From Jatrophihabitans cynanchi (GTDB lineage Bacteria; Actinomycetota; Actinomycetes; Mycobacteriales; Jatrophihabitantaceae), in contig NZ_CP097463.1 in NCBI RefSeq assembly GCF_027247405.1, positions 1,984,001 to 2,048,000 of the forward strand: 64,000 nucleotides of DNA, written 5' to 3'. The notes beneath the pieces were generated by a model. That model searched no databases, was not told the DNA's origin, and saw only the letters and a list, made by a program, of their open reading frames with translations. A program made the translations under genes and the position numbers. This document shows positions 27,023-35,874 of this stretch, piece by piece (the first letter of the stretch is position 1; every line of letters begins with the position of its first letter).

Positions 27023-28635
27023 CGGTCCTCCATGGAGCTGACACGGCCGGTGGCCGCCTCGAAGAGCAGGTCATCGACGGTCGGGCTGCCGAGCGCGAGG
27101 TCGTGCTCGTTGATGACGGCACCCTTGTGCAGCGTGAGGATGCGGCTGCAGACGGCGAGCAGGTCGCCGAACTCGGCGGCCACCACGATGAACGCCTTGC
27201 CTTGCCCGGCGAGGCCCCGGATGATTGCGAGGATCTCGGCCTTGGTGTGCACGTCGATGCCGTGCGTCGGCTCATCGAGCAGAGCGACGGGCGCCTCCGC
27301 CGCGAGCACGCGAGCGAAGGCAACCTTCTGCTGGTTGCCCCCGCTGAGCGTCGAGACCTTGGCGTCGGGGCTAGCGGCCTTCACCGAGAGGCGATCAAGG
27401 AACTCCACGGCGCGTCGACGTTCGGCGCGCGGACGGAGAAACCCACCGGCACTCGTTCGGCGCAGGCTCGCGAGACTGACATTTCGCCACAGCGACCAGT
27501 CCATCAACAGGCCGGAGCGCCGATCCTCGGGCAGGAGCAGAAGGCCATTTCGGACGGCGTGACGCGGCGTGTGAATGGCTACACCGTTGAGGTGAACGTC
27601 GCCACCGGTGCGGCCCCGAGCCAGAGCGACGGCCCGTAGGAGTTCGGTGCGACCGCTACCCACCAGGCCGGCCAGACCCACTACCTCACCCCGGTGCAAC
27701 TGCAGGTCGACGGGGGGAGCGCCCAGTGCCCGCAGCCCGGTGATCTTGAGGACGACAGGTTGCCCGGTCCCCCGGTCGATCGTCGGCTCGGCGTCCGCAG
27801 CCGGGGGTAGCTCAACGTCGCCACTCTCCAAGATGCGGTCGCGTGCCATCATGCGAGCCAGGACACGCGCGCCGACTGGACGCTCTGCGATCTCGCCGGC
27901 CACCCGCCCGTTGCGCAGGACCACGGCACGATCGCAGTGCTGCTCGAGCTCGTCCAGAAAGTGCGAGACGAGGATGAAACTGGCCCCACGCTCCACGCGC
28001 AAGCGCTGCAACAGGTCAAACATGCGGCTGCGGTCCTCCGGGCTAAGCGCAGCAGTGGGCTCGTCCAGGATGATGATCCGGGCATCGATCGCGACCACGC
28101 GCAGGATCTGCACCAACTGCCGTTCCGCCACTGAGAGGGTGGCCGCGGTTCGGGTCCCGACGAGCTCGATGCCGGTCTGACGACACAGCTCGGCGTACTC
28201 CCGGCGGATGGCGCGTCGATTGATTCGGTGCGACCACCGTGAGCGCGGCTCGCGACCGAGGAAGACGTTATCGACGACGGTGAGATGCGGGACGAGCGCT
28301 GCCTCCTGGTAGACAACGCCGATGCCGCGAGCCCGGGCGTCGGACGGGCGGGCGAATTGAACCAGTTCGCCTTCGACGCAAATCTCACCGGCGTCCGGCC
28401 GACGCGCACCGGCCATGATCCCGATGATCGTCGACTTACCGGCACCGTTCTCACCGGCCAGCGCGAGTATCTCGCCGCGCCGCAGTTCGAAGGTAACGGC
28501 GTCGACCGCGACAACCCCGCCGTAGCGTTTGGTGACCTCCCGGACGGCGAGTACCGCATCCGACCAGGCACGGGTCGGCATACCCGACTGCGCAGCCGAC
28601 GTGCTGCTGTGCGCTGGAGCGACTTCCACCGACAC
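27019..28635 (-). CDS. Sugar ABC transporter ATP-binding protein with two ABC domains (RbsA-like)
   Basis: This 538-residue protein has duplicated ABC domains. The first has Walker A GENGAGKST, a signature replaced by LSVAERQLVQ, and Walker B IIILDEPTAALS. The second carries a degenerate Walker A region (GLVGSGRTELL), a canonical signature LSGGNQQKV and VALLDEPTHGID. This asymmetry is normal for RbsA/MglA-type importers. GTG 28635 is chosen (AGGA five bases upstream), because the frame further upstream runs through the double LacI-type operator at 28660-28692 and its promoter. First gene of the transporter operon. Confidence 0.9.
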   Translation of the reverse strand: MSVEVAPAHSSTSAAQSGMPTRAWSDAVLAVREVTKRYGGVVAVDAVTFELRRGEILALAGENGAGKSTIIGIMAGARRPDAGEICVEGELVQFARPSDARARGIGVVYQEAALVPHLTVVDNVFLGREPRSRWSHRINRRAIRREYAELCRQTGIELVGTRTAATLSVAERQLVQILRVVAIDARIIILDEPTAALSPEDRSRMFDLLQRLRVERGASFILVSHFLDELEQHCDRAVVLRNGRVAGEIAERPVGARVLARMMARDRILESGDVELPPAADAEPTIDRGTGQPVVLKITGLRALGAPPVDLQLHRGEVVGLAGLVGSGRTELLRAVALARGRTGGDVHLNGVAIHTPRHAVRNGLLLLPEDRRSGLLMDWSLWRNVSLASLRRTSAGGFLRPRAERRRAVEFLDRLSVKAASPDAKVSTLSGGNQQKVAFARVLAAEAPVALLDEPTHGIDVHTKAEILAIIRGLAGQGKAFIVVAAEFGDLLAVCSRILTLHKGAVINEHDLALGSPTVDDLLFEAATGRVSSMEDR

Positions 28636-28659
28636 CGTCGTCCTGTCTCGTAATACTGT

Positions 28660-28692
28660 CTGGTCAAACGTTTGAGTCAAACGTTTGACCAG
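28660..28692. promoter_or_regulatory. Double LacI-type operator in front of the sugar ABC operon
   Basis: The 33-base segment is a perfect inverted repeat with 16-base arms around a single central base. It contains two TCAAACGTTTGA palindromes (28664-28675 and 28677-28688) on nearly the same helix face, 13 bases centre to centre. It lies 25 bases before the RbsA-like start. A -35-like TTGACT (28680-28675, minus strand) lies within it, so bound repressor would block the promoter. The probable binder is the LacI-family protein encoded at 31447. Confidence 0.85.
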
Positions 28693-28749
28693 CACCATAG
28701 AACTATCCCCCGCATGTTGCAAGACTCCGAGTCGCTCGCGTCCGGGCCG

Positions 28750-30243
28750 TTATCTTTTCGCGTCTAGCGAGCCGTGAGCCCAGGTCTGTCGACGTCGTGC
28801 GCGGGGATCGATGCTGACCCCCCTCACTGCGCCGAACGTACCGACTTCACGCGTCTGCGCATAGGGACTCCAGCCCGGGTCGCCGTCCCGGATGAAAGCG
28901 ACAAACGCGCCGTGCAGGTCGTCGGCCAGCGACTGCGGAGCATGCGCACCGCGGAGCGGCCGGGCCCAGTCCACAGAGAGATTGTCGAACGCGAAGGCCA
29001 CCTCGAGCGCGTGCGTTGCGCCGAGTCGCCCGTCGTAGAGCGGCGATGGCCAGGTGAACTCGTAAATAAACGTTCGGCCGGGCCCGGCGGAGCGCGCCTC
29101 GGCCGCTCGGATCGCCGGCAGCCAGAACGCCGAGTCCGTCATGACGTCGCAATAGAGCAGCGCCGCCGACTTGCCAATGCCCTCGGCCGCATAAGCCTCG
29201 ATCGCGGTGGGCGGATCAGCGCCGAGCGCCGCGAGCAGCCCGGCCAGCGCGTCGTCATCGAGCGCGTCGGCCAGACCGGTAGGCACCGCCCAAAGTGTGA
29301 ACTCGTCGGTGTTGGTGCCGGTGAGCAAATCCAAGTCGGCACCGACGCCTGCTTGCAAGCCTTCGATCGGAAGCGCAGGCAGCGTACTGCCGTCGATCAC
29401 CGGCTGGAAGACCATCGCCTTCTGCCGCACCTCGTCCCAGCGAGGGTCGGGGTCGGTCGGAAGTCGGGCGATCAGGGCGTCGACGGCGGCCATCAGCGCG
29501 GCCATAGGCACAGCCGCAAGCGCATCGGCCTCCGGCGCGACCTGGAGATCCCTGCACAGCGCTGCGGTCACGTGCTCGGCCGTGTGCACGGTGAGCGCAT
29601 GGTTGCCCGCCCCGCTCTCGGCGATCACGCGCACGAAGAGCCCTTGCGCCCGAGGCATGGAGAGCAGCGTGGTCACCGCCATCGCGCCGGCCGACTGACC
29701 GGCCAGCGTCACCCGAGTCGGGTCACCGCCCAGGGCTGCGATGTTCTCGCGCACCCATTCCAGTGCTGCAATCACGTCGAGAAGACCGCGGTTGGGGGGG
29801 CGGTTCGGCAGCTGGGCGAACCCGTCGACGCCGAGCCGGTAGTTGAGCGTCACGCACACCACTCCGTCACGGGCGAAGGCCGTGCCGTCATAGATCGGAA
29901 CCGCTCCGCTGCCCGTTAGGTAACCGCCGCCGTGTACCCACACGAGCACCGGGAGATCGGTTGCGTCGTCCGGCGTCCATACGTTGACGGTGAGGCAGTC
30001 CTCCCCCGCAATGTCAGGATCGGGTAGCAGTTCCTCGAAGACGTCGGGCTGTGGCGGCTTGAGCGCGGTGGGGCCGTAGGTGGTGCAGTCACGGATGTCC
30101 GACCAGCGCGCCGGCGGCTGGGGCGCGCGGAACCGATGGGCTCCGTACGGCGGTGCCGCGTATGGGATCGCGAAGAAACTGCGCACGCCCGCTGCGCGCC
30201 TACCCCGGATTCGGCCCTGGGGGATGACAGCCTCGACGTCCAT
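28750..30243 (-). CDS. Type B carboxylesterase
   Basis: This 497-residue serine esterase of the carboxylesterase-B/cholinesterase fold has the signature EDCLTVNVW, oxyanion-hole HGGGY, nucleophile elbow GQSAGA, and acid and histidine regions TNTDEF and LGATHALEVAF. No signal peptide is visible, so it probably acts in the cytoplasm on an imported ester. ATG 30243 has AAAGGA six bases upstream; the ATG at 30270 lacks this. An operator at 30277-30288 lies 34 bases before the start and is shared with the divergent oxidoreductase gene. Confidence 0.9.
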   Translation of the reverse strand: MDVEAVIPQGRIRGRRAAGVRSFFAIPYAAPPYGAHRFRAPQPPARWSDIRDCTTYGPTALKPPQPDVFEELLPDPDIAGEDCLTVNVWTPDDATDLPVLVWVHGGGYLTGSGAVPIYDGTAFARDGVVCVTLNYRLGVDGFAQLPNRPPNRGLLDVIAALEWVRENIAALGGDPTRVTLAGQSAGAMAVTTLLSMPRAQGLFVRVIAESGAGNHALTVHTAEHVTAALCRDLQVAPEADALAAVPMAALMAAVDALIARLPTDPDPRWDEVRQKAMVFQPVIDGSTLPALPIEGLQAGVGADLDLLTGTNTDEFTLWAVPTGLADALDDDALAGLLAALGADPPTAIEAYAAEGIGKSAALLYCDVMTDSAFWLPAIRAAEARSAGPGRTFIYEFTWPSPLYDGRLGATHALEVAFAFDNLSVDWARPLRGAHAPQSLADDLHGAFVAFIRDGDPGWSPYAQTREVGTFGAVRGVSIDPRARRRQTWAHGSLDAKR

Positions 30244-30276
30244 CTGGCGTCCTTTCGCCGTCTGGATCACAATTGA

Positions 30277-30288
30277 TCAAACGATTGA
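30277..30288. promoter_or_regulatory. LacI-type operator between divergent esterase and Gfo/Idh-lacI units
   Basis: TCAAACGATTGA belongs to the same palindrome class as the sites at 28664, 35803, 38413 and 43244. On the plus strand it overlaps a TTGACC (30285-30290), which with TTGTAT at 30308-30313 (17-base spacer) makes a plausible promoter for the oxidoreductase-lacI operon. This implies autoregulation. Confidence 0.8.
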
Positions 30289-30367
30289 CCTTTTTAGCAT
30301 ATCCATGTTGTATGGGGAAGCCGCGGATGACGAGGCCGGACGCCCATTCACGAAATGCGGGGGCACC

Positions 30368-31450
30368 ATGCTCGATGTTTTCATACCGATCGCGCGAGCC
30401 TGCGACCTGAGAATTCCCCCCTATCACCTGCGCGGCGTCGGGATCGTTGGGGCCGGATCGATTGTGGGCGTAGCCCATCTGCCTGCCTACCGGCGCGCGG
30501 GCGTACCGGTGCGCGGCGTCGTCGATCTCGATCCCGCGAAGGCACAGTCGCTCGCCGATCGGTTCGGCGTTGCTCGGGTGCGCGATCTGGGCGAACTGCT
30601 TGCCGACCCGCTCGTCGAAGTCATCGACATTGCCGTGCAGCCGAGCGCACAGCCCGCCATCGCGCGGCGCGCCCTGAAGGCAGGTAAACACGTCCTTGCG
30701 CAAAAGCCCCTGGCGGAGGATAGCGAGCAGGCCGCCGAACTGGTCGACGTCGCGTCGTCGCACGGGCGTGCGCTGGTGGTGAATCACCAGATGCGTTACG
30801 GCGAAGGCATGGCCGCGAGCCGGGCGATGGCCGAGGCGGGTTGGATCGGTGAACTTACCGCCGTGCTGTTCGACGTGAACATCAGCACTGACTGGAGTGC
30901 CTGGCCGTGGCTGCTGGGCTCGGCCCGCCTGGACCTGATGTATCACTCGATCCACTACTTCGATTCGATCCGTGCGCTGCTCGGGACCCCCGAGCGGGTG
31001 TTCTGCGCGGCGGGGCGGCGGCCGGGCCAGCTCGCTGATGGCGAGACGCGCACCATGACGACCTTCATGTACGCGGACGGCCGGCGGGCGCACGTCAACG
31101 TCAATCACGAGAACATCGTCGGTGACTACGAAGCCCGCTTCCGGATTGACGGATCGGCCGGCGGAGTACGGGGCACGGTGGGCCTGTTGTACGACTATCC
31201 GCACGGTCGGCCCGATACTGTCGAGGTGAACAGTTCGGTGCTGCCGACCGACGGCTGGCTGCCGTACCCCGTCACCACACGCTGGATCCCTGACGCGTTC
31301 GCAGGCCCCATGCGGGCGCTGCTGGCCGAAGTCGCCGAGGGCACAAGTGCACCGACGACGGGCCTCGACGCGCTGCAGACGCTAAGGGTCGTCGAAGCCT
31401 GCTACGCCTCGGTGGCAAGCGGCCAAGTCGAACCGGTCGAAGCCGCGTGA
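30368..31450 (+). CDS. Gfo/Idh/MocA-family NAD(P)-dependent oxidoreductase
   Basis: This 360-residue protein has a Rossmann domain (GIVGAGSIVGVAHLPAY) and a C-terminal substrate domain. The usual E-K-P motif at the domain boundary reads QKPLA here: the lysine is kept but the glutamate is replaced. The histidine region YHSIHYFDSIRALLG is present. Family members oxidise or reduce sugars, inositols and related polyols. The start at ATG 30368 lies after the inferred promoter; about 20 residues precede the Rossmann fold, so a later start is possible. It overlaps the LacI gene by GTGA and is thus co-transcribed with its regulator. Confidence 0.85.
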   Translation: MLDVFIPIARACDLRIPPYHLRGVGIVGAGSIVGVAHLPAYRRAGVPVRGVVDLDPAKAQSLADRFGVARVRDLGELLADPLVEVIDIAVQPSAQPAIARRALKAGKHVLAQKPLAEDSEQAAELVDVASSHGRALVVNHQMRYGEGMAASRAMAEAGWIGELTAVLFDVNISTDWSAWPWLLGSARLDLMYHSIHYFDSIRALLGTPERVFCAAGRRPGQLADGETRTMTTFMYADGRRAHVNVNHENIVGDYEARFRIDGSAGGVRGTVGLLYDYPHGRPDTVEVNSSVLPTDGWLPYPVTTRWIPDAFAGPMRALLAEVAEGTSAPTTGLDALQTLRVVEACYASVASGQVEPVEAA

Positions 31451-32508
31451 GCCCCGCCCGTCCGCGCGCACGCCAGGGCGAGGACGCCACCCGGCGCGCC
31501 ACCATCGCCGACGTCGCCCAGCTGGCGCGCGTTGACCCCTCGGTTGTGTCTCGCGTCATCAACAGCGACGACCGGCTCGTGATCAAGGCGGAAACCCGGA
31601 CCCGCGTCTTGGACGCCATCCGGGAGCTGCGCTATCACCCCAACGCTGCCGCTCGTAGCCTGCGCACGTCGCAGTCGGGCACCTTCGGGCTGCTTATTCC
31701 CGACTTCACCAATCCGATCTACGCCGAGATCATCACCGGCGCCGAGCGCGCGGCCACCGAGCGCGACGCGCTGCTGCTGGTCGGTAGCGCGATCGAGACC
31801 CGGCCCGAGCGCTACGTCGAGATGCTCGCCTCGGGCCGGGTCGACGGACTGCTACTGGCGACCGACATGATGCAACCGGAGACGATCGAGGCGATGGCAC
31901 GCACCGGCCGCCCGTTGGTCTCGGTCAACCAGCGCATCAAGGGTGTCAAGCGCACCATCCTTGCCGACGACGAGGGCGCCAGCCGGATCGCGGTGCGTCA
32001 CCTGTTCGATCTGGGGCACCGTCGCATCGCGCATCTGCGCGGCCCCGAAAGCAGCGACACCGCGCGTCGCCGCCTGGCCGGTTACCGCAAGGCGCTGGTG
32101 TCCTGCGGAATCCCCGAGAGCGAGGCGGTCGTGCTGCCTGGCGGCTACACCACGGATTCCGGCGTCTCCGGAGTGGCCGAACTCCTCACCCTTGCTCGCC
32201 GACCCACCGCACTCGTCATCGCCAACATCGCGGCGGCGGTGGGTGCGATGTCGGCCCTTCGCGAAGCCGGAGTTCGGGTGCCTGAGGACATCTCATTGAT
32301 CGCTATTCACGACATCGCCCTCGCCGCGCACCTCGCGCCGGCGCTGAGCACGGTGAGCATGCCGCTAACGGAGATGGGCGCCGCCGGAGTCGCGGCGTTG
32401 AGCGGTGATGAAAGCGAGGGAACTACGGTCGTGAAGAAGCCCACCGAACTCATCGAGCGTCGTAGTACTGCCCCGCTGCGTTCCAGGGCACACTCTCGCT
32501 CCCGATGA
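31447..32508 (+). CDS. LacI-family transcriptional regulator, probable master regulator of the catabolic block
   Basis: This 353-residue protein has an N-terminal LacI helix-turn-helix (TIADVAQLARVDPSVVSRVIN, residues about 19-39, hinge helix NAAARSLRTSQSG) and a periplasmic-binding-protein-like effector domain (GLLIPDFTNPIYAEIITGAERAA, HLFDLGHRRIAHLRGP, PEDISLIAIHDI). GTG 31447 overlaps the preceding gene. Seven palindromes TCAAWCSWTTGA at five sites between 28.66 and 43.26 kb, each just upstream of a transcription unit in this block, are the obvious targets. Its 3' end overlaps the convergent E1-beta gene by 59 bases. Confidence 0.92.
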   Translation: MSPARPRARQGEDATRRATIADVAQLARVDPSVVSRVINSDDRLVIKAETRTRVLDAIRELRYHPNAAARSLRTSQSGTFGLLIPDFTNPIYAEIITGAERAATERDALLLVGSAIETRPERYVEMLASGRVDGLLLATDMMQPETIEAMARTGRPLVSVNQRIKGVKRTILADDEGASRIAVRHLFDLGHRRIAHLRGPESSDTARRRLAGYRKALVSCGIPESEAVVLPGGYTTDSGVSGVAELLTLARRPTALVIANIAAAVGAMSALREAGVRVPEDISLIAIHDIALAAHLAPALSTVSMPLTEMGAAGVAALSGDESEGTTVVKKPTELIERRSTAPLRSRAHSRSR

Positions 32509-33470
32509 TCGTCCGCGCCGCCGCGGCCACGCTCGACGCCGACGGCAGGACTGCCGACGAGAGGCCCGGGGCAGCCGGGACGCGCAGGTCGGGCAGCCCG
32601 ACCCGGCAGGCCGGGCTACGGAGCGATATTCCGGACTCGGCCACGCGCGCAAGAACTTCGGCGCCGAAACCGCCGGTGACGTTGGCTTCATGGACCACCA
32701 TCAGGCGGCCGGTGCGGGCGACGCTGTCGAGCACCGCGGGGGTGTCGAACGGGTTCAGCCATACGGCCTCGATCACGTCCAGGCCGATCTGCTCGGCGTC
32801 GAGCTCCGCGGCGGCCGCCACCACGTTGTGCGTCTGTGCGCCCCACGTGAGGACCGTGATGTCCTCGCCACGGTGCCTGTGCCGGCTCCCGCCCACCGCC
32901 GCGATCGGCCCGTCGAGCTCGACGTTCTCGCGCGGTCCGTTGTAGAGAGCACGCGCCTCGATCACGACCGTCGGGTCGTCACACGCGATGGCCGAAAGCA
33001 GGACGTCGTAGGCGTCCTGCGGCGTTGACGGCAGGGCGACGCGAATCCCCGGGACGTGGGCGAACAGCGCTTCGAGGGACTGCGAGTGCTGGGCGCACGA
33101 GCCAGGGACGGCACCCTGCTGGGTCCGGATCGTGAGCGGCGCCGTCAGCGCGCCCTGGGAGACGTATCGGACGTTGGCGGCCTGGTTGATCACTTGGTCC
33201 AGGCCGACCAGGGTGAAGTCGACCCACATGATCTCGACGATCGGCCGCCGACCCATCATGGCGGCACCCACGGCCGAACCGATGATCGCGCTTTCGCTGA
33301 TCGGGGTGTCGAAAACCCGTTCGCCGAACTCGCGGTACAGCCGCCGCGTGACACCGAAGACGCCACCGGGCTTGGCCACGTCCTCGCCGTAGAGCAGAGT
33401 CTCGGGCCACTCGGCGAGCGCCCGGCGCAGCGCGGCGTTGACCGCCTCGGCGTAGTTGAGCTCAGGCATA
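32450..33470 (-). CDS. ThDP-dependent dehydrogenase E1 component, beta subunit (AcoB/PdhB-like)
   Basis: This 340-residue protein has the transketolase-like pyrimidine domain (MPELNYAEAVNAALRRAL, YGEDVAKPGGVFGVTRRL, FDTPISESAIIGSAVGAAM, with the cofactor-activating Glu region) and a C-terminal domain (RTGRLMVVHEANVTGGFGAEVLA). It pairs with the alpha subunit upstream, overlapping it by nine bases. It resembles E1-beta of acetoin, pyruvate and branched-chain 2-oxoacid dehydrogenases. ATG 33470 is chosen since family sequence starts there. The extra C-terminal residues (SESVPWNAAGQYYDAR) run 59 bases past the convergent lacI stop. Confidence 0.9.
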
Positions 33471-34403
33471 GAGATGCTCCCGCACCAGCGAGACGTCGGC
33501 GGCCGGGGCATGCAGGGCGGCGGCGCGGGCCCGCTCGATCGTTGCAGCGGCCCGCTGCGACGCGGCCTCGCAATGCTGTGGCGCGACTCCGGAGGCGACG
33601 AGCTGGCTGGTCAGCCGCCCGATCGGCTCGCGCTCGCGCGCCCGGTCGACCTCTCCGGCCGGCCGATACTGCTCGACGTCACCGATGTAGTGCCCGGCCA
33701 GCCGTTCGGTCATCGCCTCGATCAGGCTGGGCCCACCCCCTGAGCGCGCCCGCTGCACCGCATCACGGGCGGCCGCGCGGACCGCGTCCACGTCGTTGCC
33801 GTCGACTCGCACTCCCGGCATGGCGTAGGCCGCAGCGCGGTGCCACAGCTCCGGATCGGCCACCATGGCCGCTATCGGGGTGAGTTCGGAGTAGAGGTTG
33901 TTCTCGCAGACGAACACGATCGGCAGCGCGAAGGCCGACGCGAAGTTCATCGCCTCGTGCATCGCTCCCTGGTTGAGGGCACCGTCGCCGACGCACACCA
34001 CGCTCACGCGTCCTGATCCGTCGAACTTGGCGGCCAGCGCGGCACCGACGGCGATCGGCGCGCTTCCGGCAACGATCGAGTTCTCGCCGTAGAACCCGTG
34101 GCGCGCCGAGCTCAGGTACGCCGATCCGCCACGGCCGCCGTTGGTCCCGGTGGCCCGACCGAGCAGTTCGGCGAACAGCTCCTCCGGCGGCACTCCTCGG
34201 GCCAGCGCCCACCCGTGTCCACGGTAGGTCGCGAACAACGCATCCCGTGGTTCGAGTGCAGCGCAGACGCCGACCGGGATCGCCTCCTGCCCGATGCACA
34301 GGTGCACTGAGCCGATCACTTCCCGTTCGAGCGCCAGTTCACGGACCTGTTCCTCGAAGATCCGGATGCGGCACAGCTCCTCGAGCTCGGCCAGGGACGT
34401 CAC
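33462..34403 (-). CDS. ThDP-dependent dehydrogenase E1 component, alpha subunit (AcoA/PdhA-like)
   Basis: This 313-residue protein has the E1-alpha pattern: RIFEEQVRELALEREVIGSVHLCIGQEAIPVG at the start, YRGHGWALARG, and the ThDP/Mg motif GDGALNQGAMHEAMNFASAFALPIVFVCENN. It would decarboxylate a 2-oxo acid or cleave an acetoin-like diketone and pass the acyl group to a lipoyl protein. No E2 or E3 gene is visible anywhere in the window, so partners must be encoded elsewhere or another acceptor is used. GTG 34403 has AAGGAG eight bases upstream and overlaps the lyase stop by GTGA. Confidence 0.9.
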   Translation of the reverse strand: MTSLAELEELCRIRIFEEQVRELALEREVIGSVHLCIGQEAIPVGVCAALEPRDALFATYRGHGWALARGVPPEELFAELLGRATGTNGGRGGSAYLSSARHGFYGENSIVAGSAPIAVGAALAAKFDGSGRVSVVCVGDGALNQGAMHEAMNFASAFALPIVFVCENNLYSELTPIAAMVADPELWHRAAAYAMPGVRVDGNDVDAVRAAARDAVQRARSGGGPSLIEAMTERLAGHYIGDVEQYRPAGEVDRAREREPIGRLTSQLVASGVAPQHCEAASQRAAATIERARAAALHAPAADVSLVREHLYA

Positions 34404-35785
34404 GGATGAGCTCCTTCGCTGGGGCGGGCGGTCGAGTAGTAGAGCGGCCCGCTGCGCGCCTCGCGCCACTGGACTAAGGCGGACGCGCAGATCTCGGACG
34501 TCTGGCCGAGGTACTGCTCGGGCCGGGGCAAGGTCGGCTGGACGGCAAGCCACACTTCGGGTGAGAGCGTCTGGGCCAAGGAATCGACCAGAGCGATACC
34601 ACCGTCACGGGAGTCACGCACGGCCTGGTAGACAGCCTCGTGCGCGTGCTCGCGGCCAAGCTGGGTCGCGAGGGCGATCATGTATGCCTCGGCCATGATC
34701 CGACCGCCGTCGAGGTTCAGGTTGGTCAGCATCCGGTCAGGGAAGACGCGCAGCCCGTCGGCCACGCTGGCGGCCGCGCGCAGGGAGCCTGCGATCGCGA
34801 CACACGCCTGCGGCACGGCTTGCCACTCGGCCTGCCACTCGCCCGCCGACCGCTCGTGGCCGGCCTCCGAGGCGCGGAACATCGAGCTGGCCGCCGCTTG
34901 AGCCATCACGCCGAAGCCAACGGCGAGTTCGCTCGCGATTGGGTTGGCCTTCTGCGGCATCGTCGAAGAGGCGCCGCGGTACACGCCGTCGGCCTCGGCT
35001 ACCTCGCCGACCTCGGTGCGCGCCAAGTCGATCACCTCACGGGCGAATCGTACGCAAGTCGCCGAGATCAGTGCTCCGGTGAGGACGAGGTGCGCCGGAC
35101 GGTCGCGCGAGACGTGCCACGGGACGTCGGCGATGCCCAGTCGCAGCCGATGCGACAGCTCAGCGCGCACGATTGGCGCTCGCGCGCCGAGAGCCGCAGA
35201 CGTGCCACCTGCCCCGTAGAGCGAGGAGGTCGCGACCTCCTCGACGGCCGCGACCAGGCGGCGCCGATGACGGGCGAGCTCGGACAGAAAGCCCGCGCAC
35301 TTGGCCCCGAAAGTGGTAGGCACCGCCTGCTGCGCATGAGTTCGCCCGGCCATCACGGTGTGCTCGTGTCGCTCGACGAGCAGCGCGAGCGCGTCGCCGA
35401 AGGAATCCAGGAGTTCCATCACGCGCAGGCCCGCGTCGCGCAGTTGTAGTGCCAGCGCCGTGTCCATGATGTCCTGCGTGGTGGCCCCGAAGTGCACGAA
35501 GCCGGCGTCCTGGTCCCCGAGCGCGTCGCAGATCATGCGAATCAACGGAAAGATGGGGTAGCCGACCATGGCGGTCTCGGCCCAGAGCCGATCCATATCG
35601 ATGACCTCGACGTGGCACGCGGCGGCGATTCGCTCGGCACGGTCGTCATCGATGAACCCGGCTTTGGCAAGTCCGTGGGCGAGCGCTGCTTCGACCTCGA
35701 GCCAGTCCTGCACGGCTCGCTGTTCGGTAAAGATCGCCGCCAGGGCGTCGTCGCCACCGACGGCGCTCAGTAGATCGAAGGTCAC
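34400..35785 (-). CDS. Lyase of the fumarase/aspartase superfamily (3-carboxymuconate cycloisomerase PcaB-like)
   Basis: This 461-residue protein carries the superfamily signature SSTMPQKANPI and the active-site region HFGATTQDIMDTALALQLRD, as in PcaB and adenylosuccinate lyase; HTHAQQAVPTTFG-like sequence appears as GRTHAQQAVPTTFG. Members add or eliminate across C-C or C-N bonds next to carboxylates, or lactonise carboxymuconate. Which applies here is unknown. GTG 35785 is chosen (GGAAGAG about five bases upstream); the TTG at 35806 would lie inside the operator. It is the first gene of a lyase-E1 alpha-E1 beta operon. Confidence 0.85.
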   Translation of the reverse strand: MTFDLLSAVGGDDALAAIFTEQRAVQDWLEVEAALAHGLAKAGFIDDDRAERIAAACHVEVIDMDRLWAETAMVGYPIFPLIRMICDALGDQDAGFVHFGATTQDIMDTALALQLRDAGLRVMELLDSFGDALALLVERHEHTVMAGRTHAQQAVPTTFGAKCAGFLSELARHRRRLVAAVEEVATSSLYGAGGTSAALGARAPIVRAELSHRLRLGIADVPWHVSRDRPAHLVLTGALISATCVRFAREVIDLARTEVGEVAEADGVYRGASSTMPQKANPIASELAVGFGVMAQAAASSMFRASEAGHERSAGEWQAEWQAVPQACVAIAGSLRAAASVADGLRVFPDRMLTNLNLDGGRIMAEAYMIALATQLGREHAHEAVYQAVRDSRDGGIALVDSLAQTLSPEVWLAVQPTLPRPEQYLGQTSEICASALVQWREARSGPLYYSTARPSEGAHP

Positions 35786-35802
35786 GGTTGCTCTTCCATC
35801 AG

Positions 35803-35827
35803 TCAATCGTTTGAGTCAAACCTTTGA
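35803..35827. promoter_or_regulatory. Double LacI-type operator before the lyase-E1 operon
   Basis: TCAATCGTTTGA (35803-35814) and TCAAACCTTTGA (35816-35827) stand 13 bases centre to centre, exactly the spacing of the double site at 28664-28688. The second site deviates at one central position. It lies 18 bases upstream of the chosen lyase start. Confidence 0.85.
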
Positions 35828-35874
35828 CTAGGTTACGAGCCAAGTGCAGTTCCGGCAAGGTCCGGTACGCGCGG

